Made by a program: the position numbers and the translations under genes
Part shown: one piece after another, positions 20,879-30,276 of the stretch
Numbering within the stretch: the first letter of the stretch is position 1
Layout: every line of letters starts with the position of its first letter
Notes under the pieces: model-generated
The model's input: only the letters and a program-made list of their open reading frames with translations
Told to the model about the DNA's origin: nothing
The model's database searches: none
Source of the DNA: a virus
Virus record (IMG/VR): IMGVR_UViG_3300029927_000045
Coordinates: 1-33,240 of that record
Strand: one strand, 5' to 3'
Length of the DNA stretch: 33,240 nucleotides

Positions 20879-22330
20879 CTAAAGCTCTTCAACATCCATA
20901 AATTGTGACGCTTGGCTAAAATTCATGCTGATAGCACCCACAACAAATTGTTCGCCGACTGTATCGACCGTATCGCCAGGCTTAAGGTGTCGATCAATGG
21001 GCGCGCGAATTCTGCGGCGGCCTTGGTTTCTTGATATGGACACCGCATTAGTTATCAGTCTTGTTATAACCGATTCAATTACAAGTGTGGAATTTCCTGA
21101 AAGTGTTCCCGTGTTCGCTCGCGCGCCTTGATCTTGTCTAAACGTATTGACCTGAACGTTGACGATCTGGTCGCGCACTATTGTCCCGTCCTGCAAAACG
21201 TCTCCCTCAAAAACTGTTAACGTGCCGCCATCAAGGCGATCTGAAATGACGGTAAATAATGTGGCAAGGTTTGGAATGGTTATCGATAAAAAAGAATTTC
21301 CATTAGCTCTCAATCTCAATTGGAAATTAGATATAGGTATTTCTATTTCATCATTATAAGCATTTTTTAACGTCGCAATATAGACCGTATTAACTGGCAT
21401 GTCGACCAGCTCACGAATTATGCGAGGAGGCACAAACCGCAGCGACATAGCGATGGAAATATTTTTTAAAATGTTGGTGGGGAATGGTGACGTGAATACT
21501 ACTGCCTGATCAAACGACAGCAACATAACAAGCGACGGGATTTCCGCCACAGGCGTTTGAATACCTGGAAACGTAAGAGCCATAATTAGTGACGGCACAA
21601 TATTAGCTTGTATTGGCTTGCTTGTAGTGCCCTGTGCCAGCGTCATCGCTATGCTTAACAATGGCAGTTCAGATAATGCTAATTCTCGATGCGCTGATAA
21701 TTGCATCACCGTCAACGCGTCATGATACAAGGCGAATTCGTCAAGTCGGCCGTTAAACCACTGCGCACCATCTAATCCACCGAAAACCAGCCCGTCGACA
21801 CTGGGCGTCAATACACCATCCAGCGAGACCACAGCCGTTTGTTGTGCTCCATCAACAATCATATAGGCTGTTGCACCCGCCTGGTCGTAAACAATTGCAA
21901 CATGGTGCCACTGGCTATCATCTAGTGACGAGTTTGATTGTAGCTGCGCAGAACTCAAAGATGTCGATAGATCTGCTAGTAATATGCCTGCAGTTGTGAC
22001 GACATCAAGCTGAAGTTTTATGCCGATACCATCAAAAAAGACAATGCCAACGTCACCCGGATCGAGATTAAACCAAAGCTCGACGGAAGCTGATTGATTA
22101 GGCTCGTAAAACGCACGTGCAGGCGCACCGATAGCACTGTTATCAACAAATAAAGGTGACAAAGACGATCCAAACGCGCCAGGCTGGCCAAGGATAGCTG
22201 GCCCTGCGCCGATAATACTGTTTGTTGCATCTTGGGTTAAAATTTCATCGGTAATTATTAACCCAAAGGGTTCTTCAAATCTATAATATATGACGGCACC
22301 ATCGTCGATGACCAGGTCGCGATAATTCAC
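20879..22330 (-). CDS. LamG-domain minor tail protein (copy 2)
   Basis: GTG 22330 gives 483 aa starting (V)NYRDLVIDDGAVIYYRFEEP; I prefer it to the further upstream start because the paralogue at 24088 begins in the same way (MSYRDAVLADNPISYWRFEE). Residues about 10-215 form a LamG/concanavalin jelly roll ('SVELWFNLDPGD', 'DDSQWHHVAIVYDQAGATAY', 'GRLDEFALYHDALT'). The C-terminal 200 residues ('RRRIRAPIDRHLKPGDTVD') also match the paralogue. LamG domains in tails bind glycans, so it is likely part of the host-recognition apparatus. Confidence 0.75.
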   Translation of the reverse strand: MNYRDLVIDDGAVIYYRFEEPFGLIITDEILTQDATNSIIGAGPAILGQPGAFGSSLSPLFVDNSAIGAPARAFYEPNQSASVELWFNLDPGDVGIVFFDGIGIKLQLDVVTTAGILLADLSTSLSSAQLQSNSSLDDSQWHHVAIVYDQAGATAYMIVDGAQQTAVVSLDGVLTPSVDGLVFGGLDGAQWFNGRLDEFALYHDALTVMQLSAHRELALSELPLLSIAMTLAQGTTSKPIQANIVPSLIMALTFPGIQTPVAEIPSLVMLLSFDQAVVFTSPFPTNILKNISIAMSLRFVPPRIIRELVDMPVNTVYIATLKNAYNDEIEIPISNFQLRLRANGNSFLSITIPNLATLFTVISDRLDGGTLTVFEGDVLQDGTIVRDQIVNVQVNTFRQDQGARANTGTLSGNSTLVIESVITRLITNAVSISRNQGRRRIRAPIDRHLKPGDTVDTVGEQFVVGAISMNFSQASQFMDVEEL

Positions 22331-22332
22331 AA

Positions 22333-22782
22333 CTAAGCAATATATGCGTAACGTATAATCCCCGCAGCGCTCCACTGTATGCCATAATTACTAGCCGAAA
22401 CGATTACGTCGGCCGGGGTATCATCAAACAAGATCAAACCGATTAAAGGCCGGACAATTCCGTTTTTTGTTTCGTCAACATACAGAATTCCATATCGGAA
22501 AGTCACGTTAACCGGGGAACCAAGATTGACAAATATAACATCATCAGCGTCAAAAGCATCTTGATTAACGACAGTATTAGTCAGCTGTAAGCCTCCCGCA
22601 GCGTAACCGTTAGCAGCTGGCAATTCTGATGCCGCCACGTCGCCGAAAATTGTATGCAGTAAAAGGTCGGGGTTATAACTGCTAGTTAGAAGCGCGAGTT
22701 TAATAATGTCAGTATCAGCGTCGACAGTACCGTCGTGCCAAGTCCTTAATAAGCTATTGTAACCAGTAAAAGTAAACGCCAT
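22333..22782 (-). CDS. Phage tail-associated structural protein
   Basis: 149 aa of the type 'YNSLLRTWHDGTVDADTDII' and 'KLALLTSSYNPDLLLHTIFGD', which recurs in many phage tail regions, with 'GYAAGGLQLTNT'. Beta-rich with no enzymatic motif. It lies between two LamG-domain genes. Probably a tail fibre or tip accessory protein. Confidence 0.7.
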   Translation of the reverse strand: MAFTFTGYNSLLRTWHDGTVDADTDIIKLALLTSSYNPDLLLHTIFGDVAASELPAANGYAAGGLQLTNTVVNQDAFDADDVIFVNLGSPVNVTFRYGILYVDETKNGIVRPLIGLILFDDTPADVIVSASNYGIQWSAAGIIRYAYIA

Positions 22783-22801
22783 TTTTCAACCTCTTGTTAA
22801 A

Positions 22802-24088
22802 TTAAGCTTCAGAAACTTCCATAATTTGACGCTGTTGATTTAAATCTATAACAACCAAATCTGCGATGAATTGATCGCCGTCGATATCAACCGTGTCACC
22901 GGGCTTTAAAGATGAATTAAACGCTGCGCGAATACGCTGTTTATCGTTAATAACACTACGCAGAGAAATATCAGTTAGCTTCACAACTGAAGCTTTTTGG
23001 CTGACGATTAATGATACCGAAACTAGTGAGCCGTTATGACTTGCACTCGTTTTCGTCACATCAAATGATACAAGAGCAAGTGATGATATCAGCCCGCGTT
23101 GAACAAGTATGTTCGAATCTATTAACTCATAAACTTGTAATCTGCCGCCATCGATGCGTGCGTCTATTATGTCTATATAATCCGCCACATTTGGTATAAA
23201 TAATGTTGATATCGAACTGGCACTATTTGTCAGACGGGCAGTGAATGAAGAAAACGGTATCTCAATCGTGGGTAATCCTGGGAAAGTTATCTCTGCTAGA
23301 TATTCTCTTTTAAAAATCAGATCGAACGCTGGATTAGTAGCTGTCAGCGCTGAAAGCTGTAACGCGTTAAATTCAATAGATTCAGGGTCGGCGGCAACAG
23401 CTATAATTTCTTCCGCTTGAATTGCTGCTATGTGCGCGCTTATTTGCGCTTGCGTTAACGCACTGTGGTAAATAGCCAGTTCATCAACTAACAGATTAAA
23501 CGTGCTAGATGAAAATCTATTGCCCACCTCCATTGAAGAAGTGTCAGGCAGGTTCCCAACTTGAGTTGCTACGTCAGATTGAAGTACTGAATCTATATAG
23601 AGTGATCCAGTAAGAGCGACTATGTCATAGACAATAACGATATGATGCCATTGCTCATCGTCAATAGGGTTATCGCTAACAATAAATACAAAATTAGACC
23701 CGTTGCTACCAGGAATTGACTCTGGTCTTAGCAATACAAATATGTGTCCAGGTTGGACGCCGTCAACACTTATATCAATGTCGCCTGAGTCAATTATTCT
23801 TTCACCGGAACTTCCTGGACCAAAAGAAACAAACAATTCAACCGATATAGATCCTGACGTTTCAAGCGATACGTTGTTGGGTATCTCGATCTCTTGCCCT
23901 TCTTGAAATCGAACGCCAAGCGACTCAATAAATGCACCCGGCACGCCAAGAGTCGACTCGTCAGAAAACCCCAATCCGTTGACTGCGTCCTGAACGCCTT
24001 GCTCATCAACAAGAGTGGTGCCGGACGTTTCTTCGAAACGCCAATACGATATGGGATTATCGGCCAGAACCGCATCACGATATGACAT
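22802..24088 (-). CDS. LamG-domain minor tail protein (copy 1)
   Basis: 428 aa. N-terminal LamG/concanavalin domain (about residues 1-220: 'ISYWRFEETSGTTLVDEQG', 'ISVELFVSFGPG', 'DDEQWHHIVIVYDIVALTGS', 'LLVDELAIYHSALTQAQI') and a C-terminal beta-rich domain ending 'SLKPGDTVDIDGDQFIADLV'. Both domains are shared with the gene at 20879-22330, so the two arose by duplication. Likely a carbohydrate-binding tail protein. Confidence 0.75.
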   Translation of the reverse strand: MSYRDAVLADNPISYWRFEETSGTTLVDEQGVQDAVNGLGFSDESTLGVPGAFIESLGVRFQEGQEIEIPNNVSLETSGSISVELFVSFGPGSSGERIIDSGDIDISVDGVQPGHIFVLLRPESIPGSNGSNFVFIVSDNPIDDEQWHHIVIVYDIVALTGSLYIDSVLQSDVATQVGNLPDTSSMEVGNRFSSSTFNLLVDELAIYHSALTQAQISAHIAAIQAEEIIAVAADPESIEFNALQLSALTATNPAFDLIFKREYLAEITFPGLPTIEIPFSSFTARLTNSASSISTLFIPNVADYIDIIDARIDGGRLQVYELIDSNILVQRGLISSLALVSFDVTKTSASHNGSLVSVSLIVSQKASVVKLTDISLRSVINDKQRIRAAFNSSLKPGDTVDIDGDQFIADLVVIDLNQQRQIMEVSEA

Positions 24089-24090
24089 TG

Positions 24091-24438
24091 CTATGCCAGC
24101 TTTTCTTTAACGTTTAATCTTATTGTCAACTGATCGCCAGAAAACCTAATAGAGTTAGGCGAAGCCAGAAACACACCTTCATCATTGGCTACGTTAACAA
24201 GCGGATAGAGTTTTAGTAATCGTTCGACGGCCTGCCGCCTTGCAAGCGTTGGGCTCCTGTCAGTTATCTGTAATACACGGCCCGAGTCGGTAAAGCCGCC
24301 ATCAAATATAGTCACTCCGCCGTCAAGCGTTGACGTGACGCTTGTCCTGCGCGATATCTCGCTGTCGCTATCTTGCGCCGATTGCTCAAACACAACATAA
24401 CCGATTGGATCATATGAAACGCTGGTTATCGATATCAC
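24091..24438 (-). CDS. Minor tail protein, unknown
   Basis: GTG 24438, one base after the tape-measure stop, gives 115 aa; a longer frame from 24525 would run back into the tape-measure gene. 'SVSYDPIGYVVFEQSAQ', 'LDGGVTIFDGGFTDSG' and 'LAKLYPLV'-type helix are seen; the 'DGGV...DGGFTDSGR' pattern is common in proteins just after the tape measure. Likely a distal tail or tip component. Confidence 0.65.
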   Translation of the reverse strand: MISITSVSYDPIGYVVFEQSAQDSDSEISRRTSVTSTLDGGVTIFDGGFTDSGRVLQITDRSPTLARRQAVERLLKLYPLVNVANDEGVFLASPNSIRFSGDQLTIRLNVKEKLA

Positions 24439-24439
24439 A

Positions 24440-27100
24440 TTAAGCCGCCACTTGTGGTGTTGCTGCATCAATTCCAAGTAACAAATCTGCTTGCTCTTCT
24501 GATACGCGAATTTGAATTCTCTCAAGAATTCGAAACATGAAGGCTTCTAGTTCTGGCTCCAGTCCATCTGCGCTAATATTAATAAGAGAATCTCCGCGCT
24601 GTATGGCATTTGACCGCTGTCGGTTAAGCTCTATTGTCGAATTGATTAATCTTTCTTGCAAGCTCAACGCCTCATCTCTGCGTCGGTTTTCTGCTTCAAT
24701 TTGTCGTTCGATGGCTAGCTCTTGAGGTCTGTCTGCATCATTAAGATCGCCAAATAACCCGCCAATTAAATTTCCAGTATTTTGTACTGTGGCATTGATT
24801 GATTCAAATGAGGCTTCGACCAGTCTTGTTTGCTGCTCAAGCTGGGCAACGTTTATCGTGACCATCGCTTCGATGTTTGCGATTCGCTCGTTCGACGCTA
24901 TTTCTTCCAGTCTTGTTTGGAATTCTTCGGACGCTTCGGTAGCTTCAATGGCCGACTCGGCGGCCTGTCCGAAACTTTCAGATGCGGCCGCACCTATTTG
25001 GCGAAACGTTGGCACTCCGTCGACTAATATTTCTATCCAGCGTTGACTAGATTGCGCGGCATTATTTTGAGCCTGATCAACTTCACCAACGACACCGGTT
25101 AAAGCGTTATATTCAATGCCTTGGTCGCGAAAGGCCTGGGTCAATCTATTAGCTATATCGGTTCTGTCGAATTCAGCGCTTCGCGAATCGATAGTAGTTT
25201 GTAGTAATCGTTCAGACGCATCAGAGATTTGTTGGAACGCAGCAAGTTGCTCTTCGTATGCTTCAACCGATTGTCTTGTTGCCTGCTCATTACGCGCAAT
25301 CGCGTCGGTAGTTCCGTTGAGCCGACCTACAAGATTACTAATGCTGGTTATTACAGCATCATTAACCCCGGTCCACTCGCCGATCAATAAAACCAGGGCA
25401 ACGATAGCGCCTACCACGCCCCCTCGGCCCAGTATTGACAACAGCGACCCAAGACCGGATGTCAATGATGAAACAGTGCCTATTGCTCGTATAAATGTGA
25501 GTGCAGCTATGGCGGTTATGAGTCCGCCCACCGCAGAAATCACTGATGAAACTATTGGTAGCAAAGTGTCAAGTTGTCTGCCGAAACCAAGCACGTTTCC
25601 AATAGCGTTTTGAGTTTCTTCGCTGAGTCCGTTTATTCCTTCGCCACCTTGGCTCAGAGCAGAAAATAGAGGCTGAAACGATTCAACGATGCCACCAGTG
25701 ATCCTAACTAATGATTCACCGCTATTTATTATTGCCTGCAGTGCCTGCGTCAAGCCATCGGCTGTTGTTAAGTCGACTCCTCCAAACAGGTCGCTAAACT
25801 GACCAGCCAAATCACCAAACGAATCAATTAAACCATCAAAGTCCAGCCCTGCAAATGCTTCGGGCAAATTCTCTGCAATTGATCTTAGATCATCTTCAAA
25901 GCTGTCAAGGCTGGGGGACAATGCGTCGAAAAAAGGTGCCAGCCCTCCGCTACTTATGATCTCACTGAATGCTAATAATATGTCAGTGCTGGCGTCTGCA
26001 ACGCCTCGGGTTTGCGGTAAAAAGTTGGTGCCGATTGACGTGGCGGCAAGATTGAAACCAACACGAACCCGATCTAGTGACACCTGGGTCGAGTCAAGAC
26101 GAATCTGTAGTTCTGTTTGCGCGCTTCCCGCAGAGTTTGTTACTTCTTGTGTAACTTCCAGAACTCGGTTGAAGTTACCGACAGATAGAGCGAATGTGGT
26201 TGCTCTGTTTATGCCTGCAAGTTGACCAGCGTTATAAAGTTGTTGCTCTGGGGTGAGTTGCTGAAATGCTTCGGCGACGTCGAATAATATATCTCTACCT
26301 GATCTTAAGTCTCCATTTAAGTCATTTTGGCTTATTCCAAGGGTATCCAATGCGCCTATGACGGGTGCGGTGTCTGAGACAAGACGGATTAAAACAGTTC
26401 GCAATCCGTTTGCAGCCTCAGTGCCTGCTATTCCATTTTCAATAATTGGGGTGAGGAATCCGGCCGTCTCTTCAAGTGATAAACCGGCCAGTCTGGCTAC
26501 AGCAGAAACGCTCGATACGGCATCACCGATTTCATTAAAACTTGCACCAAAATTATTTGATGTGCTGTTTAGTACATCTAAAATCCTAGTTACGTCATCA
26601 GCTTCCAAACCGAAACCACGAATTGTTGAAGTTAAGATTGTGGTTGCTTGCTCTGCGGAAACCTCGGACACAGCAAGTGCGGTGAGGGAGCCTTCTACCA
26701 GAGCAATCGAATCTCCGATACCGAATCCTGCTTGCCTGAAATCTGCAAGTGACTGCGTTACTGTCGTGGCAGACGTACCGAACCTAAGCGCCATAGATTC
26801 AATCGTGTCAGCATAGTCGGACGCTTCTCCGTCGCTATCTGATAATACTCGTTGCAAGTCAAGCAAAGCACTTTCGAACTGCACTGCTTGATTGATAGAA
26901 AAAGCGAGTATGCCCGCACCTGCCGCCAATATTGCCGCATCGATGGCAAGGATGGCATTAGTTGTTGAAGCAAGAGGTCTTGCAAGTGATGATAGGCCGC
27001 CTTCCAGGCGAGACAAATCATTTTCAACGGCACGGGTAACCCGTGAGACATCGCTTCTGCCGCCAAAAACTATTTCAACTGTGCGAGTAAAATCAACCAT
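24440..27100 (-). CDS. Tail tape-measure protein
   Basis: 886 aa, the longest product here. N-terminal 'VDFTRTVEIVFGGRSDVSRV' and a TP901-type core (about residues 75-320: 'FESALLDLQRVLSDSDG', 'SLADFRQAGFGIGDSI', 'SSNNFGASFNEIGDAVSS', 'GLRTVLIRLVSD'). Hydrophobic spans in the middle (about 515-575) and coiled-coil ends. It sets tail length and is threaded inside the tube. ATG 27100 overlaps the stop of the chaperone extension (TAATG). Followed by minor tail genes. Confidence 0.93.
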   Translation of the reverse strand: MVDFTRTVEIVFGGRSDVSRVTRAVENDLSRLEGGLSSLARPLASTTNAILAIDAAILAAGAGILAFSINQAVQFESALLDLQRVLSDSDGEASDYADTIESMALRFGTSATTVTQSLADFRQAGFGIGDSIALVEGSLTALAVSEVSAEQATTILTSTIRGFGLEADDVTRILDVLNSTSNNFGASFNEIGDAVSSVSAVARLAGLSLEETAGFLTPIIENGIAGTEAANGLRTVLIRLVSDTAPVIGALDTLGISQNDLNGDLRSGRDILFDVAEAFQQLTPEQQLYNAGQLAGINRATTFALSVGNFNRVLEVTQEVTNSAGSAQTELQIRLDSTQVSLDRVRVGFNLAATSIGTNFLPQTRGVADASTDILLAFSEIISSGGLAPFFDALSPSLDSFEDDLRSIAENLPEAFAGLDFDGLIDSFGDLAGQFSDLFGGVDLTTADGLTQALQAIINSGESLVRITGGIVESFQPLFSALSQGGEGINGLSEETQNAIGNVLGFGRQLDTLLPIVSSVISAVGGLITAIAALTFIRAIGTVSSLTSGLGSLLSILGRGGVVGAIVALVLLIGEWTGVNDAVITSISNLVGRLNGTTDAIARNEQATRQSVEAYEEQLAAFQQISDASERLLQTTIDSRSAEFDRTDIANRLTQAFRDQGIEYNALTGVVGEVDQAQNNAAQSSQRWIEILVDGVPTFRQIGAAASESFGQAAESAIEATEASEEFQTRLEEIASNERIANIEAMVTINVAQLEQQTRLVEASFESINATVQNTGNLIGGLFGDLNDADRPQELAIERQIEAENRRRDEALSLQERLINSTIELNRQRSNAIQRGDSLINISADGLEPELEAFMFRILERIQIRVSEEQADLLLGIDAATPQVAA

Positions 27101-27265
27101 TATTTTTCGGCTTCCTCATTGTCTCGCTCAATTTTTTTAGACCAAAGAAGTGTTTCTGTTTCTGTTAGGTAGCCCTCTGGAAAAACGTCCGGCCTAATTT
27201 CAAACAAAAAGCGATTTGAACGTTGTGCCAGGCTAAGTGAATTTCTTATGCTTATGTTTTTCCAG
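27100..27265 (-). CDS. gpT-like extension of the tail chaperone, by -1 frameshift
   Basis: Minus strand from about 27265 to TAA 27102-27100, in the -1 frame of the chaperone ORF, reads '...WKNISIRNSLSLAQRSNRF' then 'LFEIRPDVFPEGYLTE' and 'LLWSKKIERDNEEAEK'. It has no plausible start codon of its own and ends on the tape-measure ATG. The overlap holds an A5 run (27261-27257) and a G-rich stretch (27300-27291) that could be slip sites. This matches the lambda G/GT arrangement, where a small part of ribosomes shift -1 to make a fused chaperone. Confidence 0.72.
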
Positions 27266-27716
27266 AGGCTTTCGGCTTTTCCACGTCTTGTCCCCTTCCC
27301 ATGAGTGTGATTATTTCATCCGTGAGTTGCTTGAAAATAATGGGGTGAACCTCAGATAGCTTCAGCGAAATATCGCTATTTATTAGAGGGCTAATGGATG
27401 CCATTTGCAGATATTGCAAGCGCATCTTTGTATGCGTTGTTGGCTGATTCTCGTTTACGTCAAGCGCTTCTTTTAAATTTTCAGACGCCTCTTTGTCCTC
27501 AAGACCTTTGTTAAGCAATGCGTTAGCAATTTCAGCGAACCGCTCTGAACTTTCTGCGCGCGATGTGCAAACGCTCATTTCGTTAAAAGTTAGGCCGCGA
27601 ACAACCCAAACAGCTTCATCGTCATCATCAAAAAACGCTGCCAGGTCAGGAACTTTTATTGATGTCTGGCGGTGCTTTGATTTAGCGCTTTGATATTTTT
27701 GTACGTTAAATGCCAT
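27252..27716 (-). CDS. Tail assembly chaperone (gpG-like)
   Basis: 154 aa between the tail tube and tape-measure genes: 'VWVVRGLTFNEMSVCTSRAE' and helical 'LRLQYLQMASISPLI'-type segments. Position and size fit the gpG class of tail chaperones that coat the tape measure before tube assembly. Immediately follows the tail tube gene (TAATG). A -1 frame extension continues past its stop. Confidence 0.75.
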   Translation of the reverse strand: MAFNVQKYQSAKSKHRQTSIKVPDLAAFFDDDDEAVWVVRGLTFNEMSVCTSRAESSERFAEIANALLNKGLEDKEASENLKEALDVNENQPTTHTKMRLQYLQMASISPLINSDISLKLSEVHPIIFKQLTDEIITLMGRGQDVEKPKASGKT

Positions 27717-28690
27717 TACGCAGCTCTATCAGATCCGATCTGCTCAGGACTAATTGTGCATGCGGCTGTTATTAATGCGTCGGCTGGAAACGTACGGTCT
27801 ACGCCAAGAATACCCTGCGTCACATGCAGTTCACTACGAAACCGCGAAGGTCGGAATCTAAACCATAGGTTCTCACCGGCAAGCTGGTTAATCTGGTCTT
27901 GTATGCCGGTGTTAAGCGCTGTCTCAAAGCTGCCTTGGTTGAGCGTGCTGGATGTTGAACCAAGCGTGGTTTGATAGAACTCGTCGGATGAAACAGAAAA
28001 ACTGAGATATGGCGCTTTAAAGTTACGCGCGTTTGGAATTTGTGAAAACACAGGAATGCTGTAAGAAGCATACACACGTTTTGTTAATTGACCGACATGA
28101 ATGGCTGGCAGAGGCGCAGGAAAACTAACCCTGCCGTTGACAAAATCGGTGGTAAATGCTGGGCTGTCGAAACGCTCAGTGTGTAAACCGGGCGCAGAAA
28201 ATATTTCAGTTGCGAGCACTGGTGACGCGACACTTGAGGCAAGCCGCACTTGCGCAACTTCAATGTTGCCGACCGGGATCAATGCAGGGCCACCCGCAGC
28301 ACCACGCACTTCTGAAAATGCGGTGCCTTCAGCTCCACCAACAACTTCATACGCGCCTGCTGGGTTAATTGTTACGGAATGCACAATATGTGTATCCGTA
28401 ACCGCTCTGGTAACCGCTAACGAAAGGCTTGACGGCACATTCAGTTCTGCTCCAGCAAGAAAAGCCAGTGCTGCTGTGACAGATACTTGGTTGTTTATGG
28501 TAGTCGTCGAAACGATGCCGCCGTTCACTAATCCGTCTGGACGAACCACAGGTTCAAAACCTGTTCGACGTGACCACAAATCATCGCTTGATGCAAACGT
28601 GCGTGAGTCACCACTGTTGTCTAACTCAGAAAACTGTATAGGAGTCTGCGCAACCTCCATTTCTAAAAGTGCATCTCTTGCATTAGGCAT
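27716..28690 (-). CDS. Major tail tube protein
   Basis: 324 aa, beta-rich, with 'PNARDALLEMEVAQTPIQF' at the start, 'TTINNQVSVTAALAFLAGAE' and 'SYSIPVFSQIPNARNFKAPY'. Position just before the chaperones and after the tail terminator indicates the tube subunit. It is larger than lambda gpV and may carry an extra surface domain. Overlaps the preceding 66-aa gene by 8 bp. Confidence 0.7.
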   Translation of the reverse strand: MPNARDALLEMEVAQTPIQFSELDNSGDSRTFASSDDLWSRRTGFEPVVRPDGLVNGGIVSTTTINNQVSVTAALAFLAGAELNVPSSLSLAVTRAVTDTHIVHSVTINPAGAYEVVGGAEGTAFSEVRGAAGGPALIPVGNIEVAQVRLASSVASPVLATEIFSAPGLHTERFDSPAFTTDFVNGRVSFPAPLPAIHVGQLTKRVYASYSIPVFSQIPNARNFKAPYLSFSVSSDEFYQTTLGSTSSTLNQGSFETALNTGIQDQINQLAGENLWFRFRPSRFRSELHVTQGILGVDRTFPADALITAACTISPEQIGSDRAA

Positions 28691-28883
28691 CGTTTTTTAC
28701 CTCTGGTTTAATTTCTATTGGTTTGTTTGCTTTGGTTTTTTTATGTACTGCTGAGCCACCTTTTATCAGACTATCTGCAACGTCTGTCGGTAGTTCATGT
28801 GTCCCTGCTTCGATAACGGTTTTAACGCCATCACCTCGATCTGCAAGTACAGCACTTCTAATTTCTATTTTTTTTGTTTCCAC
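28683..28883 (-). CDS. Small unknown protein in the tail block
   Basis: 66 aa: 'KTVIEAGTHELPTDVADSLI' then a Lys-rich end. Small proteins with the 'G.H.LP..VA..LI..G.A' pattern occur just upstream of tail tube genes in several siphophages. Role unknown. One base separates it from the upstream tail gene. Confidence 0.65.
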   Translation of the reverse strand: METKKIEIRSAVLADRGDGVKTVIEAGTHELPTDVADSLIKGGSAVHKKTKANKPIEIKPEVKNDA

Positions 28884-28884
28884 A

Positions 28885-29367
28885 TTAGGCTCCTAACAAT
28901 GAACTTGATGGGTCTCTAAGTTGTTCGGTAAATGACATCTGCACAGTAAATTCACACATAACAAATCGGTTACCTTCTAACGGGTATCCAAATTCGCTGT
29001 CTGTAAAGTTAAGTGCTGCTCTTTGATTATCGACAACGTAGTCAATCTCAAACAGGCACCGCTGCATGTCATTACTAATTTTGTTTAGGTGTATGCTGGC
29101 GTTTTCAAATTCTATTCGGCTATTGCCCGGCAGTCTGTCCCAACCAACAATTTGCACATTTACGTTTTTTGTTATTTGGTCGTAATCTTGTTGATTATTT
29201 GCGGCTCCATCCACGAGAGTTATAAACGGTATATCGCTTTCATCAAATTGAAATGTCCCACGAAAAACCTTTCTGCCAATGTCTACCTGGTAACCATTTT
29301 TTATTGTCAGAGTTTCAAACTGGGCTTGTAATAGCTCCATATATCGTTCTCGAATACTTGCAATCAC
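28885..29367 (-). CDS. Tail completion/terminator-like protein
   Basis: 160 aa. 'IRERYMELLQAQFETLTIKN' and 'RGTFQFDESDIPFITLVDG', then 'VNVQIVGWDRLPG' and a C-terminal 'FVMCEFTVQMSFTEQ'. The alpha/beta shape and order (after gpZ-like, before tail tube) match tail terminators of the gpU class that cap the tube. Confidence 0.65.
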   Translation of the reverse strand: MIASIRERYMELLQAQFETLTIKNGYQVDIGRKVFRGTFQFDESDIPFITLVDGAANNQQDYDQITKNVNVQIVGWDRLPGNSRIEFENASIHLNKISNDMQRCLFEIDYVVDNQRAALNFTDSEFGYPLEGNRFVMCEFTVQMSFTEQLRDPSSSLLGA

Positions 29368-29369
29368 GC

Positions 29370-29957
29370 TTAAAATCTTCTCAAGTAGGCTTCAATTTGC
29401 CTGTTTGCTTCGTTTGTAATGCGTTGACCTGAGGCTGGTACAGTTATTTCTATGCCGTTGTTCTGAAATACTGCTGGAATACTTGGACCGAATCTTTCGT
29501 CTATTTGTAATCTGCCAACACGCCTTCCTGTCGACGTGTTAAATCGCCTACGGAATATGCCTGTATGTAAATTATTCTGATTGCTGCCAACATTAGTTAT
29601 AAATGATTCTGTCAGCCTTTCTCGCGCGCCAGTGCGTCTTACTCTTAAAGATAAACCGTTGCTGAGCATTGATGGCCTGAAAAGTATAAGAGGTATTGGC
29701 TCACCAGTTATAGTCACACGTGATTGCAAACTGCTAAAGTTAGAGCGTGTTATGGACGTAAACCGCCTTATGCTTGCCTGGCTGAGGTTTATCTCTGCAT
29801 TTACTTGCCTGACTGCATTCGACCTTGCAAATGTGGCTACGTTATTCAGCACACGGTTTAATATTCTCGTTTGGACTTGGTCTGGTAACGCTCTGAGCAA
29901 CCGCATAACGTCATCTAGTCCTTGGCCATCAAAGCTTATAGTTATGTCACCTGGCAT
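29370..29957 (-). CDS. Minor tail protein Z-like
   Basis: 195 aa resembling phage gpZ/HK97-gp10-type proteins: 'LRALPDQVQTRILNRVLNNV', 'ATFARSNAVRQVNAEINLSQ' and 'SLQSRVTITGEPIPLILFRP'. It joins tail to head or assists tail maturation. Starts ATG 29957, overlapping the end of the adaptor gene by 11 bp. Confidence 0.7.
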   Translation of the reverse strand: MPGDITISFDGQGLDDVMRLLRALPDQVQTRILNRVLNNVATFARSNAVRQVNAEINLSQASIRRFTSITRSNFSSLQSRVTITGEPIPLILFRPSMLSNGLSLRVRRTGARERLTESFITNVGSNQNNLHTGIFRRRFNTSTGRRVGRLQIDERFGPSIPAVFQNNGIEITVPASGQRITNEANRQIEAYLRRF

Positions 29958-30276
29958 GATTTTTCAGTACCACAATTACAATTTGTACGCCACCAGGCTT
30001 AACAGCGACTACTTGATAACATATTTGGTCAACGATCAAAACAGAATCTCGTATCAACCCATTTGCAAAACGCTGAGAAGTTAAAAAAGTGTAGTCATTA
30101 GTATTAAGTGAGACATCGCCGAACGAGCGTTGATTTGATGGCTTAAACAATCTGCCGAATATGTTGGTCGGTCTATCGCTAAGGTGTGGCCACACTGCAC
30201 CTGGGTGCGCTGTAGCTTCATCCCAATCTTCAAGCATCGCATCAATGTCGTCGACAATGTCTTCACGGTTTGGCAT
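29947..30276 (-). CDS. Head-tail joining protein, probable
   Basis: 109 aa: helical N-terminus 'REDIVDDIDAMLEDWDEA', then beta segments 'YTFLTSQRFANGLIRDSVLI' and 'CYQVVAVKPGGVQIVIVVL'. Size, fold pattern and position between DUF2190 and gpZ-like genes are those of head-tail stoppers. ATG at 30276 shares one base with the preceding stop. Confidence 0.65.
   Translation of the reverse strand: MPNREDIVDDIDAMLEDWDEATAHPGAVWPHLSDRPTNIFGRLFKPSNQRSFGDVSLNTNDYTFLTSQRFANGLIRDSVLIVDQICYQVVAVKPGGVQIVIVVLKNHAR

Noticed and set aside
24537-26816. Several plus-strand ORFs of 60-165 codons opposite the tape-measure gene
   Set aside because: Ser/Ala-rich antisense readings of a long, well-supported coding gene; no starts or motifs of their own.
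29089-30084. Plus-strand ORFs opposite the tail completion and gpZ-like genes
   Set aside because: Antisense to compact, overlapping structural genes with family support; no independent evidence.
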